Positions 17,337 to 24,746 of a stretch of 64,000 nucleotides of DNA are shown in pieces. The translations under genes were made by a program, and so were the position numbers. Under the pieces are notes generated by a model that saw only the letters and a list, made by a program, of their open reading frames with translations, was not told the origin of the DNA and searched no databases. Every line of letters begins with the position of its first letter. The first letter of the stretch is position 1. Source of the stretch: JBBDYD01 sp040901865 (GTDB lineage: Bacteria > Bacteroidota > Ignavibacteria > UBA10030); the NCBI GenBank assembly GCA_040901865.1, contig JBBDYD010000147.1:1-64000 (forward strand), written 5' to 3'.

Positions 17337-19397
17337 ATGCAGCAAGCAAATGCAGTATTGGAAGGATATGCGCCGATCAGTTCCGCTGGAGATGTCGATA
17401 CGGCGGAATTAAACGGGGTCCGCGAACTCCATGTGACGCTTGTCCGGGCAACCAACTATACCGATGACGGGTACCCGATTAAAATGAAGATGTGCGTCAT
17501 TCGGAGCAATACGCTCAGCCAGATGGCAACGCTGACGCGCGATATTGTCAGTGACCCGTTCTTCAAAGGAATCAGGGTCAATGTCTGCACAATCGATGAA
17601 GCGTATGAAAACGTACCGGTGAGCGAGATACTGAGGCGATCGAAACAACCGGGCGTCAGGTCGATCGTCATGATTGTCGGCGTTCAATCGAACCAGTTTC
17701 CGCGTGCACAGGATATCGCTTCCTGGTTTCTCCCGCATAATATTCCCGTTTTGATCGGCGGCTTCCACGTCAGCGGCATGCTTGCGATGATCGGGGAGAC
17801 GGAGGATCTCAAAAGAGCCGAGTCGAATGGTATTATCCTCGTTGCGGGAGAAGTGGAGAACGGACGATTACCCGCGGTGCTGAAAGACGTTATTCGGAAG
17901 AATCCGAAATCATTGTATAATTTCCTGAATCCCACACCCGATATCACCAATCTTCCGATACCGCGGCTCACCAGAGACGACTTCAAGAAGTCCGCATCGT
18001 CATTCGCGACGATCGATACCGGGCGCGGTTGTGTTTTCAATTGCGATTTCTGCACGATCATCAACGTTCAGGGAAGAACCATGCGGTGCAGGGATCCCAA
18101 ACAGGTGGCGGCATTTGCCCGGCAAAGTTACCTCGAGGCAGGCGTCACGCATTGTTTTTTCACGGACGACAACATCGCGCGAAACCCGCGATGGCGTGAG
18201 CTCTTCGACGAGCTTATCCATCTGAAAGAACACGAAAACATTCCGTTCACGTTCATGATGCAGAGCGACCTCGCCGCAATGAGAATGCCGGGAAACGATT
18301 TTTTCCCGCTTGCCGCCCGTGCCGGGTGCAATCAGGTATTCCTGGGTGTGGAAAGCGTCAACAAAGAGAACCTTCGGGCGCAAACGAAATTTCAGAACCA
18401 GGTTCATCACTATAAAGACCTTGTCGATCATTGTCATTCGCTCGGCATCACCTGTCATGCGGGGTATATTCTCGGACTGCCGTTTGATACACCGGGAAGC
18501 ATCAAGGAGGATATTGGCGAATTGCAGCGGATGGGATTTGATTCCGCTTCGTTCTACATCCTCTCGCCGTTGCCGGGATCGAAAGACCACCAGCTCTGGT
18601 GGAACGAAGGCCGGTGGATGCATGAAGACTTTAACACCTATGATTCGGCGCATGTCGCGGTGAAGCCGGAACGCATGACGCGTGAAGAACTGCAGAACGC
18701 GTGGCATGATGCATGGGAACAGTTCTATTCGAACGAGCACATGGTGAATGTCCTTGACGTGTGGCAGCATGACAAATGGCATTACTGGGACCGGATGTCT
18801 TTTTTTGCATGGTACCTGTATGCCTCGAGAATCGAGCGATTACATCCGATGAACTGCGGCTTTTGGACCGTCCGGTACCGTGATGACCGCCGTCCCGGTT
18901 TTCCCAAAGAGGCGTTGATTCCGTTCTGGTGGAGACGTTTCCTGACGACCGGCAAACGATTGCGCGGCATAGCGGGTCTCTATTTCCAGCTCCAGGAAGT
19001 ATGGCTCAGAAGCCGTCCGAAATCCAAAACAGAAGAAGCCCTGCTCGAATTGATTGCCGCGGCCAAGAAAGACGTTGTCGATTGGAGAGATGTAAAGGCG
19101 AAAGAGCTCGTTGGCTACTACAAGAAACTGCAACAGAGAGTTCCGGAAATAGAAATCCCCACAATTCCCATGGTGTGGCTGATGAAAAAAAATCCCGTAA
19201 AACGTGTCTATACACGTTCGTATTTTCAGAATATCTGGAGGCATTGGTATAAGCATGTTTGGAATCCGGTGAAATGGCTGGAGGTATGCACGTTTGAGCT
19301 TGTGAACGCAGTCCGGTTCTTCATCGACTTTACAAGGAAAGAGAAGGGCCCGCGGAATGCTTCGTGGGGAATGAGAACGGGAGCCATCCATGAATAA
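17337..19397 (+). CDS. B12-binding domain radical SAM protein
   Basis: A 686-residue enzyme. Residues about 30-220 form a Rossmann-like cobalamin-binding domain (IVMIVGVQSNQFP, VLIGGFHVSGM). The radical SAM motif follows: Cys232, Cys236 and Cys239 in GRGCVFNCDFC, the three ligands of the 4Fe-4S cluster that reduces S-adenosylmethionine. Later motifs include FFTDDNIARNP and GYILGLPFDTPGS. A roughly 250-residue C-terminal region is Trp- and Tyr-rich. The start at 17337 follows GGAGGAAC. Family members modify lipids or hopanoids or synthesise secondary metabolites; the substrate is not shown. The next gene overlaps its end by 8 bp. Confidence 0.85.
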   Translation: MQQANAVLEGYAPISSAGDVDTAELNGVRELHVTLVRATNYTDDGYPIKMKMCVIRSNTLSQMATLTRDIVSDPFFKGIRVNVCTIDEAYENVPVSEILRRSKQPGVRSIVMIVGVQSNQFPRAQDIASWFLPHNIPVLIGGFHVSGMLAMIGETEDLKRAESNGIILVAGEVENGRLPAVLKDVIRKNPKSLYNFLNPTPDITNLPIPRLTRDDFKKSASSFATIDTGRGCVFNCDFCTIINVQGRTMRCRDPKQVAAFARQSYLEAGVTHCFFTDDNIARNPRWRELFDELIHLKEHENIPFTFMMQSDLAAMRMPGNDFFPLAARAGCNQVFLGVESVNKENLRAQTKFQNQVHHYKDLVDHCHSLGITCHAGYILGLPFDTPGSIKEDIGELQRMGFDSASFYILSPLPGSKDHQLWWNEGRWMHEDFNTYDSAHVAVKPERMTREELQNAWHDAWEQFYSNEHMVNVLDVWQHDKWHYWDRMSFFAWYLYASRIERLHPMNCGFWTVRYRDDRRPGFPKEALIPFWWRRFLTTGKRLRGIAGLYFQLQEVWLRSRPKSKTEEALLELIAAAKKDVVDWRDVKAKELVGYYKKLQQRVPEIEIPTIPMVWLMKKNPVKRVYTRSYFQNIWRHWYKHVWNPVKWLEVCTFELVNAVRFFIDFTRKEKGPRNASWGMRTGAIHE

Positions 19398-19596
19398 AAC
19401 AATCTCAGCCGCGCTCCTTGCCGGAGGCATTCTTCTTCTGATCTTTGGCGTCATCGCTTATGACTCACAAAGCTCCGATATCTCCCGGTTTTTTACCGGT
19501 TCAGCCACCGACAAGGCGATATGGATGTTGGTGGGCGGTGTGGTGGTGACGGTCCTTGGGGCGGTGGGTCTGTTTCGTGGATCAAAGCCGGGTTGA
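19390..19596 (+). CDS. DUF3185 small membrane protein
   Basis: A 68-residue protein with two helices (AALLAGGILLLIFGVIAY and AIWMLVGGVVVTVLGAVGLF) around SSDISRFFTGSATDKAIW, which is the DUF3185 signature. The start overlaps the radical SAM gene end by 8 bp, which suggests translational coupling. Family function unknown; it is common in stress-type gene runs. Confidence 0.85.
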   Translation: MNKTISAALLAGGILLLIFGVIAYDSQSSDISRFFTGSATDKAIWMLVGGVVVTVLGAVGLFRGSKPG

Positions 19597-19617
19597 GGGA
19601 CAACAAATGAAAAGGCC

Positions 19618-19902
19618 ATGAGACAGCACGAAATTGGTTTCTCTCGCTTTGCAAAAGGATTGTTGGTCGGAGGTCTGGCGGGGAGCGTCGCATCATTAGT
19701 GTACGTCTCGAGGAGAACGGGAAGATCCCACGATGCTTTCACGCATGAAGGCGCCCGATCTCAAAGGATGGACCTGCTCCCTGCGCCGAATGACGAAGAT
19801 TTCATAGAGGCGGGAAAACCCGCGAAGTCCTCCGTCGGTTGGCGCGTACTGCGCTCTCTTCTTTACATCGGGTTGATTAGTATCAATGTGAGAATAAAAT
19901 GA
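19618..19902 (+). CDS. Small YtxH-like membrane protein
   Basis: A 94-residue protein. The N-terminal helix (FAKGLLVGGLAGSVASLVYV) followed by basic residues is like YtxH-type proteins, and the rest is polar with a second weak hydrophobic segment near the end (LLYIGLISINV). Ribosome-site spacing is poor (AAAAGG directly before the ATG). Family assignment is tentative. Confidence 0.5.
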   Translation: MRQHEIGFSRFAKGLLVGGLAGSVASLVYVSRRTGRSHDAFTHEGARSQRMDLLPAPNDEDFIEAGKPAKSSVGWRVLRSLLYIGLISINVRIK

Positions 19903-19918
19903 ACACCATCAAATTCCT

Positions 19919-21016
19919 ATGACGAACACCTCGCATGATCTCGACGGAACGCGATTCCTCCTGATCACAGCATCGATTGTGATCATTATCTATGGCGTCA
20001 ATCAGGCGCAGGCGATGATCGCATTGTTTCTGGTCTCCACGTTTCTCGCCATCATCGCGACACCGGCCGTTCTCCTGCTGGAACGGAAGCGTGTCCCTAC
20101 GTTTCTCGCGGTCATGATTGTCATGGCGGTCATTATTACTCTTCTTTTCTTTATCAGCGGAATCGTCTTCTCGTCCCTGAACACTTTTGCCGACACGTTG
20201 CCTTTCTATCAGAAACGCTTCCACGAAGAAGTCCTGGCGCTCAACACGCTGTTGGCAAGCAAGAACATCATCGTCACGGAGAAAGTCCTGCTTGAATACC
20301 TCAATCCCGGTTCGGTATTGAGTCTGACGGCCGGCTTGCTCAAAGGGATGGGTGTGGCGTTTTCCAATATGATCCTGATCCTCCTGACGTTAATATTCAT
20401 TCTTCTTGAGGCCTCAAGCTTCTCCACCAAGCTCCGTTCCCTGCTCGGCGATCCAAAACGCGCCTTTCCGAATTTCGCGAAGTTCCTGAACGATATGAAA
20501 ACGTACATGATCATCAAGACGGTCATCAGTTTGGCCGCCGGAATCATCCTGGGGATCTGGTTGTACATCCTCGGCGTGGATTCTCCCGTCCTCTGGGGGT
20601 TCGTGGCCTTTCTGCTCCACTTCATCCCGAATCTGGGCCACATTATCGCCGCCGTTCCTCCGATTCTCCTGGCGTTCATTCAACTCGGAATGGGACCCGC
20701 GCTCCTTGTCGCGGGTGGTTATCTTGTCGTTGGTTTCACACTCGGAAACGCCGTCGAACCGCGGCTTATGGGCCGAAAACTCGGGCTCTCAACCCTGGTG
20801 GTCTTTCTCTCCCTTATTATTTGGGGCGGTCTGTTCGGCCCGGTTGGAGTCATTCTGTGCGTGCCGTTGACCATGACTATGAAATTCGCATTTGAGAATA
20901 ATCTCGAAACTCGTTGGATCGCTGTTTTGCTTGGTTCTGAAAGGTCCGCGGAGGACCTGCCGCCGGTGTTGAAAAAGAAAACACGTGCCGCAGGACGACC
21001 ATTGAAAGACGTTTGA
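19919..21016 (+). CDS. AI-2E family transporter (UPF0118)
   Basis: A 365-residue integral membrane protein with about eight helices. The family features seen are the paired N-terminal helices around ATPAVLLLERKRVP, the soluble middle (LPFYQKRFHEEVLAL), and the conserved VLWGFVAFLLHFIPNLGHII region followed by GNAVEPRLMGRKLGLSTLVV. The family includes proteins proposed to export autoinducer-2 and others acting as cation antiporters; substrate cannot be assigned here. No strong ribosome site is seen at 19919. Confidence 0.88.
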   Translation: MTNTSHDLDGTRFLLITASIVIIIYGVNQAQAMIALFLVSTFLAIIATPAVLLLERKRVPTFLAVMIVMAVIITLLFFISGIVFSSLNTFADTLPFYQKRFHEEVLALNTLLASKNIIVTEKVLLEYLNPGSVLSLTAGLLKGMGVAFSNMILILLTLIFILLEASSFSTKLRSLLGDPKRAFPNFAKFLNDMKTYMIIKTVISLAAGIILGIWLYILGVDSPVLWGFVAFLLHFIPNLGHIIAAVPPILLAFIQLGMGPALLVAGGYLVVGFTLGNAVEPRLMGRKLGLSTLVVFLSLIIWGGLFGPVGVILCVPLTMTMKFAFENNLETRWIAVLLGSERSAEDLPPVLKKKTRAAGRPLKDV

Positions 21017-21019
21017 CCT

Positions 21020-21097
21020 GGACCCCTCCAAAAAGGATTAACTACACTTTCATCCCTTTGGTCGATTGGTTTTCAACAGCACCATGGGTATTCTTGT
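21020..21097 (+). promoter_or_regulatory. Conserved upstream element, copy 1
   Basis: Blocks GGACCCCT, AAGGATTAACT, TTTCATCC(C/T)TTTGGTCGATT and GGTAT(T/A)CTTGT occur here and again at 29075-29149 in the same order and nearly the same spacing, although the downstream genes are not homologous. It starts 4 bp after the AI-2E transporter stop and about 90 bp before a DUF4398 gene. A promoter or regulator-binding region is the simplest reading. Confidence 0.5.
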
Positions 21098-21186
21098 CTC
21101 AAATGTGAAGAGATTGTCGCGGCAATCGAAGGCCAGCGGTTGAAGATCACCGGAGGAATGCAGTTGCAGGTACTAAGGAGGATTCA

Positions 21187-21540
21187 ATGAGACATTTGAG
21201 CATGGTCGTGTGTGGGAGCGTTCTCTTTGCCGCAGTGATCGCCGGTTGCGGAGGCGGCGCGGTGATTAACAAAGAACCGTCAACATCGGCGATCCGGGCA
21301 GCGGAGGAGGTTGGTGCCTCCGGTGTTCCCAGCGCTTCTTTGTATTTACAGCTCGCTAAAGAGGAGTTGGAACAGGCCCAGGGTCTTGCAGCAAAGGGTG
21401 AGAAAGAGGAGGCGGAGTCAATGCTGCAGCGTGCGCAGGCCGATGCAGAACTGGCGGTCGCGCTTTCCCGCAGTGACGCCGACAAGAAGGAAGCTACAGA
21501 AGCGATTGAGCGGGCACGACAACTCCGTCAAGACAATTAA
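21187..21540 (+). CDS. DUF4398 lipoprotein
   Basis: A 117-residue lipoprotein (lipobox AAVIAGC) with a single helical DUF4398 domain (SLYLQLAKEELEQAQGLAA, then MLQRAQADAELAVAL). A good ribosome site (AAGGAGG) precedes the ATG. It lies 24 bp upstream of a longer protein carrying the same type of domain plus OmpA, so the two probably act together in the periplasm. Confidence 0.85.
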   Translation: MRHLSMVVCGSVLFAAVIAGCGGGAVINKEPSTSAIRAAEEVGASGVPSASLYLQLAKEELEQAQGLAAKGEKEEAESMLQRAQADAELAVALSRSDADKKEATEAIERARQLRQDN

Positions 21541-21564
21541 ATTCCTCACCAAAGGGAGTCTCCA

Positions 21565-22434
21565 ATGAAATTCATTCCGTATCTCATTATCATCGCATGC
21601 GCCGGCCTGCTCTTTTGGATCAATGGCTGCGCTTCAAGTGTCCCCCCGCCGGAACTCACGAACGCGCGCCTGTCGTACGAACGGGCGAGCACGGGGCAGG
21701 CCGCACAATTAGTGCCGGCAGAGCTCCATAAGGCCCATTCGGCACTCATCGCCGCTGAGAGATCGTTCGAGGAGGATCCGACATCGTTCCGCACACGGGA
21801 TCTGGCCTATATTGCTGACCGCAAAGCCAGAACGGCTGAAGCGCTCGCTTCCACGGTTGCTGAAAATGCAGCCACTGCCAAGGCGAACAAGGATTACCAG
21901 TCGACTCAAACCCAGATCGTTAAAAGCGCAAAAGAAGACCTTGCCGCATCGGAACGCAACGTAGAGTTAAAAACAGAACAACTTGCAGCAGAACAAAGTG
22001 CGCGGCTCGATGCAGAGACGAGAGCGGCTGACGCACAGGCAAACCTTGCGAAACTTGCGGCAGTGAAGGAGGAAGAGCGCGGTCTTGTCATTACGCTTTC
22101 AGGCAGTGTCCTTTTTGCATCGGACAAATCGACGCTATTGCCGGCAGCCACGGACCGGCTGGATCAGGTTTCCGATGCGCTCATGGCAACGAAAGAGCGG
22201 AGGCTTACCGTCGAGGGTCATACGGATTCACAGGGTTCTTCCGAGTATAACCAGAATTTGTCGCAGCAGCGTGCCGAAGCAGTGCGCTCGTATATCGTTG
22301 CCCGCGGCTACCCGGGCGACCTGATTCAGGCGCGGGGAATCGGCAAAGACAGGCCTGTTTCAGACAATGCCAGTGTCGAAGGCCGGGCGAACAACCGAAG
22401 GGTGGAGATTATCGTTGATCGAACAGTCCGATAA
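21565..22434 (+). CDS. DUF4398 plus OmpA lipoprotein
   Basis: A 289-residue lipoprotein (lipobox FWINGC). The N-terminal DUF4398 helices (RLSYERASTGQ, ELHKAHSALIAAERSF) lead to a long coiled coil (about 95-165) and an OmpA domain with VLFASDKSTLLPAA, the EGHTDSQGS loop, LSQQRAEAVRSYI and NNRRVEIIV. The coiled coil would place the peptidoglycan-binding domain away from the membrane. AAAGGGAG precedes the start. It ends shortly before a strong terminator. Confidence 0.9.
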   Translation: MKFIPYLIIIACAGLLFWINGCASSVPPPELTNARLSYERASTGQAAQLVPAELHKAHSALIAAERSFEEDPTSFRTRDLAYIADRKARTAEALASTVAENAATAKANKDYQSTQTQIVKSAKEDLAASERNVELKTEQLAAEQSARLDAETRAADAQANLAKLAAVKEEERGLVITLSGSVLFASDKSTLLPAATDRLDQVSDALMATKERRLTVEGHTDSQGSSEYNQNLSQQRAEAVRSYIVARGYPGDLIQARGIGKDRPVSDNASVEGRANNRRVEIIVDRTVR

Positions 22435-22466
22435 AGGTGAAGTATTGCCAAGAAATAGAATCCGGA

Positions 22467-22500
22467 GACCCGGGAGTTTTCCGGGTCTTCGTGCTTTTTT
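22467..22500 (+). terminator. Rho-independent terminator after the DUF4398-OmpA gene
   Basis: GACCCGG (22467-22473) pairs with CCGGGTC (22481-22487) around a 7-base loop, and a run of six to seven T follows at 22494-22500. It lies 33 bp after the stop of the DUF4398-OmpA gene. Confidence 0.65.
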
Positions 22501-22608
22501 GGCCCGCGCATTCTGTTGTCAGTTGTTTCGCGATTTTTGCGGAGAGGGAACAGGTCTGCCCGTCGGCGGGCGGTGTTTTGGAGTACAACTTCAAGAAAGG
22601 GCACTACA

Positions 22609-23280
22609 ATGATACAGAAAGATATGAATGAGCAAAACAAGGAAATAAGGGCCAAGGCGTATAGTCTCTACAAAGAGCATGGCTTTAAGGACGGTAATGA
22701 TTTTGTCGATTGGCTTGAGGCGGAAAGGCAGTTGGGAGACGAGTCCAGCTCCAGGCGCAGGAGACGGACGAGAACCATTCTCTTTGTTATTGCGGGACTG
22801 CTGGTCGTTATCGTGGCGATTCTGTTGATGATGCTGTACAGGAATAACCAGGTGGTTCTCTCCGAACAAAGCCTGTCTGAATTGAAGGTCCTGATGCTTG
22901 TGCTTGACCCGAAGGCTGATGAGAAGCTTGCCGTTTTCGGCGATACACATTTTGATTTTGATCAAGACAGCCTTAACCAGGAAGCCAGGGCGATGCTCGA
23001 TAAGAATGTTCAGAGCCTGAAGGAAAACCCGACAATCAACGTCCGTATGGCGGGTTATACCTCTGCCAAAGGCACGGAAGAAGTCAATCAGGAATTAAGT
23101 GAACGCAGGGCGAATACCGTCAGGAACTATCTGATCCGGCAAGGTATTGCGCCGGAGAGAATCACGGTGATCGGCTATGGCAGGACAAGACCGGCATTGT
23201 ATGAAGTGACACCCGGTGACATTGATTCAAAGGAAGCCCAGGCGAACATGCGGGTTCTTTTTGAAGTTGTCGTGAAATAG
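22609..23280 (+). CDS. DUF2934-TM-OmpA protein
   Basis: A 223-residue protein: DUF2934 at the N-terminus (about residues 9-40, IRAKAYSLYKEHG ... WLEAERQL), a basic stretch (RRRRRTR), one membrane helix (FVIAGLLVVIVAILLMMLY) and a C-terminal OmpA domain (THFDFDQDSLNQEA, NQELSERRANTVRNYL, VIGYGRTRPA). The basic stop-transfer side places DUF2934 in the cytoplasm and OmpA in the periplasm. The loop GYTSAKGT replaces the usual GHTDxxG. A diverged paralogue lies at 28003. Confidence 0.85.
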   Translation: MIQKDMNEQNKEIRAKAYSLYKEHGFKDGNDFVDWLEAERQLGDESSSRRRRRTRTILFVIAGLLVVIVAILLMMLYRNNQVVLSEQSLSELKVLMLVLDPKADEKLAVFGDTHFDFDQDSLNQEARAMLDKNVQSLKENPTINVRMAGYTSAKGTEEVNQELSERRANTVRNYLIRQGIAPERITVIGYGRTRPALYEVTPGDIDSKEAQANMRVLFEVVVK

Positions 23281-23339
23281 GGCGGCTATGCGCTTACGAC
23301 AGCCGACACATCCAATCATTCAACGAACGGAGGACCTTA

Positions 23340-23495
23340 ATGAAACCGACCAAGAATCTCGGCATGCTCTTGTTGGGCATATGGCTCATCGTAACGGGGT
23401 TGATACCTTTGCTGGACCTCAGTTTTTCTGGGCTCGGTACTCTCATGGCCGTTCTCGCAATCGCCGCAGGAGCGCTGGTCGCCATGGGGCGATAA
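23340..23495 (+). CDS. Small two-helix membrane protein
   Basis: A 51-residue frame (MKPTKNLGMLLLGIWLIVTG...) preceded by GGAGG. Two hydrophobic helices with a short LDLSFSGLG turn and a terminal GALVAMGR match a small conserved family seen in many bacteria with unknown function. It is too short for many gene callers but has clean signals. Confidence 0.75.
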   Translation: MKPTKNLGMLLLGIWLIVTGLIPLLDLSFSGLGTLMAVLAIAAGALVAMGR

Positions 23496-23578
23496 GGCGA
23501 AAGGCGCCCTGAACCACTTGTAGGATTGTGCCTGAGGAAGCTCACAACTCGACACGCCGAATATATCACCGTTGGCTT

Positions 23579-23617
23579 AAGGGCTGGCTCACTTTCCTCC
23601 TTCAAGAGTCAGCCCTT
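23579..23617. terminator. Strong hairpin between the small membrane protein and the alcohol dehydrogenase
   Basis: AAGGGCTGGCTC (23579-23590) pairs with GAGTCAGCCCTT (23606-23617) with one mismatch and a 15-base loop. No T run follows on either strand, so it may terminate poorly or protect an mRNA end. Confidence 0.4.
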
Positions 23618-23672
23618 CAAACGGCGATGGTATCTTCGGTGCGAACCAGACAAATGAAAAGGTAGCCGCACT

Positions 23673-24701
23673 ATGAAAGCCCTGGTGTATCACGGTCCGG
23701 GCAAGAGAACCCTTGAAGATAAACCGAAGCCGAAGGTAAAAGATCCGACCGATGCCGTTGTCAGAATCACCCTTACGACTATCTGTGGTACAGATCTCCA
23801 CATTATGAAGGGCGACGTCGCGACTGTCACCGACGGCCGGACGCTGGGTCATGAAGGTGTGGGAGTTGTAGAAGAAGTCGGTCCGAGCGTTTCGAATTTC
23901 CGGGCCGGCGACAAGGTGCTGATATCGTGCATTACGTCCTGCGGGAAATGCGATTATTGCCGAAGAGGTATGTATTCCCATTGCGACGACGGGGGCTGGA
24001 TTCTTGGAAATACGATCGACGGGACACAAGCAGAATATGTCAGGACACCTCATGCCGACACGAGCCTGTACCATGTTCCTGACGGCGCCGATGAGGAAGC
24101 CCTGGTAATGCTCAGTGACATCCTGCCGACCGGATTTGAATGCGGGGTGCTCAATGGACAGATCAAACCCGGAGATACGGTCGCCATAGTCGGAGCGGGG
24201 CCGATCGGGCTCGCGACGCTCCTCACCGCACAATTCTATTCTCCCGCCGAGATCATCATGGTTGATACAGATGCCAATCGACTTGGCGTTGCGAAAACGT
24301 TCGGTGCAACGAAGCTCGTTCAAGGCAATGCCGTCGACGAGATCATGAAACTCACACAGGGGAAAGGCGTTGATGTCGCCATCGAAGCTGTCGGCATCCC
24401 CGCCACGTTTGATATCTGTCAATCGATCGTTGCACCGGGCGGGCATATTGCCAACGTCGGCGTGCACGGCAAGAGCGTTGAGCTGCACCTGGAAAAGTTG
24501 TGGTCCAGCAATATTACCATCACGACGCGTCTGGTCGATACCGTCTCGACTGCAATGTTGCTGAAGACCGTTCAGGCCGGGAAGCTTCGGCCCGGGCAAC
24601 TCATTACTCATCACTTCGCGCTCAACGAGATTATGAAGGCGTACGACACGTTCGGCAACGCCGCCAAAGAGAAAGCTCTCAAGGTGATTCTCTCGAATTA
24701 G
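23673..24701 (+). CDS. Zinc-dependent alcohol dehydrogenase family protein
   Basis: A 342-residue medium-chain dehydrogenase. The catalytic zinc site shows Cys38 in TTICGTDLH and the GHEGVG block. The structural zinc loop has four Cys in CGKCDYCRRGMYSHC. The nucleotide-binding motif is VAIVGAGPIG, with an acidic residue at the end of the second strand (MVDTDANR), which favours NAD. These proteins oxidise short-chain or secondary alcohols; the exact substrate is not shown. Confidence 0.9.
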   Translation: MKALVYHGPGKRTLEDKPKPKVKDPTDAVVRITLTTICGTDLHIMKGDVATVTDGRTLGHEGVGVVEEVGPSVSNFRAGDKVLISCITSCGKCDYCRRGMYSHCDDGGWILGNTIDGTQAEYVRTPHADTSLYHVPDGADEEALVMLSDILPTGFECGVLNGQIKPGDTVAIVGAGPIGLATLLTAQFYSPAEIIMVDTDANRLGVAKTFGATKLVQGNAVDEIMKLTQGKGVDVAIEAVGIPATFDICQSIVAPGGHIANVGVHGKSVELHLEKLWSSNITITTRLVDTVSTAMLLKTVQAGKLRPGQLITHHFALNEIMKAYDTFGNAAKEKALKVILSN

Positions 24702-24746
24702 CGAAACGGGAGTCTCCGCCTTACGGATCCGAAAAGGACATTCTTC

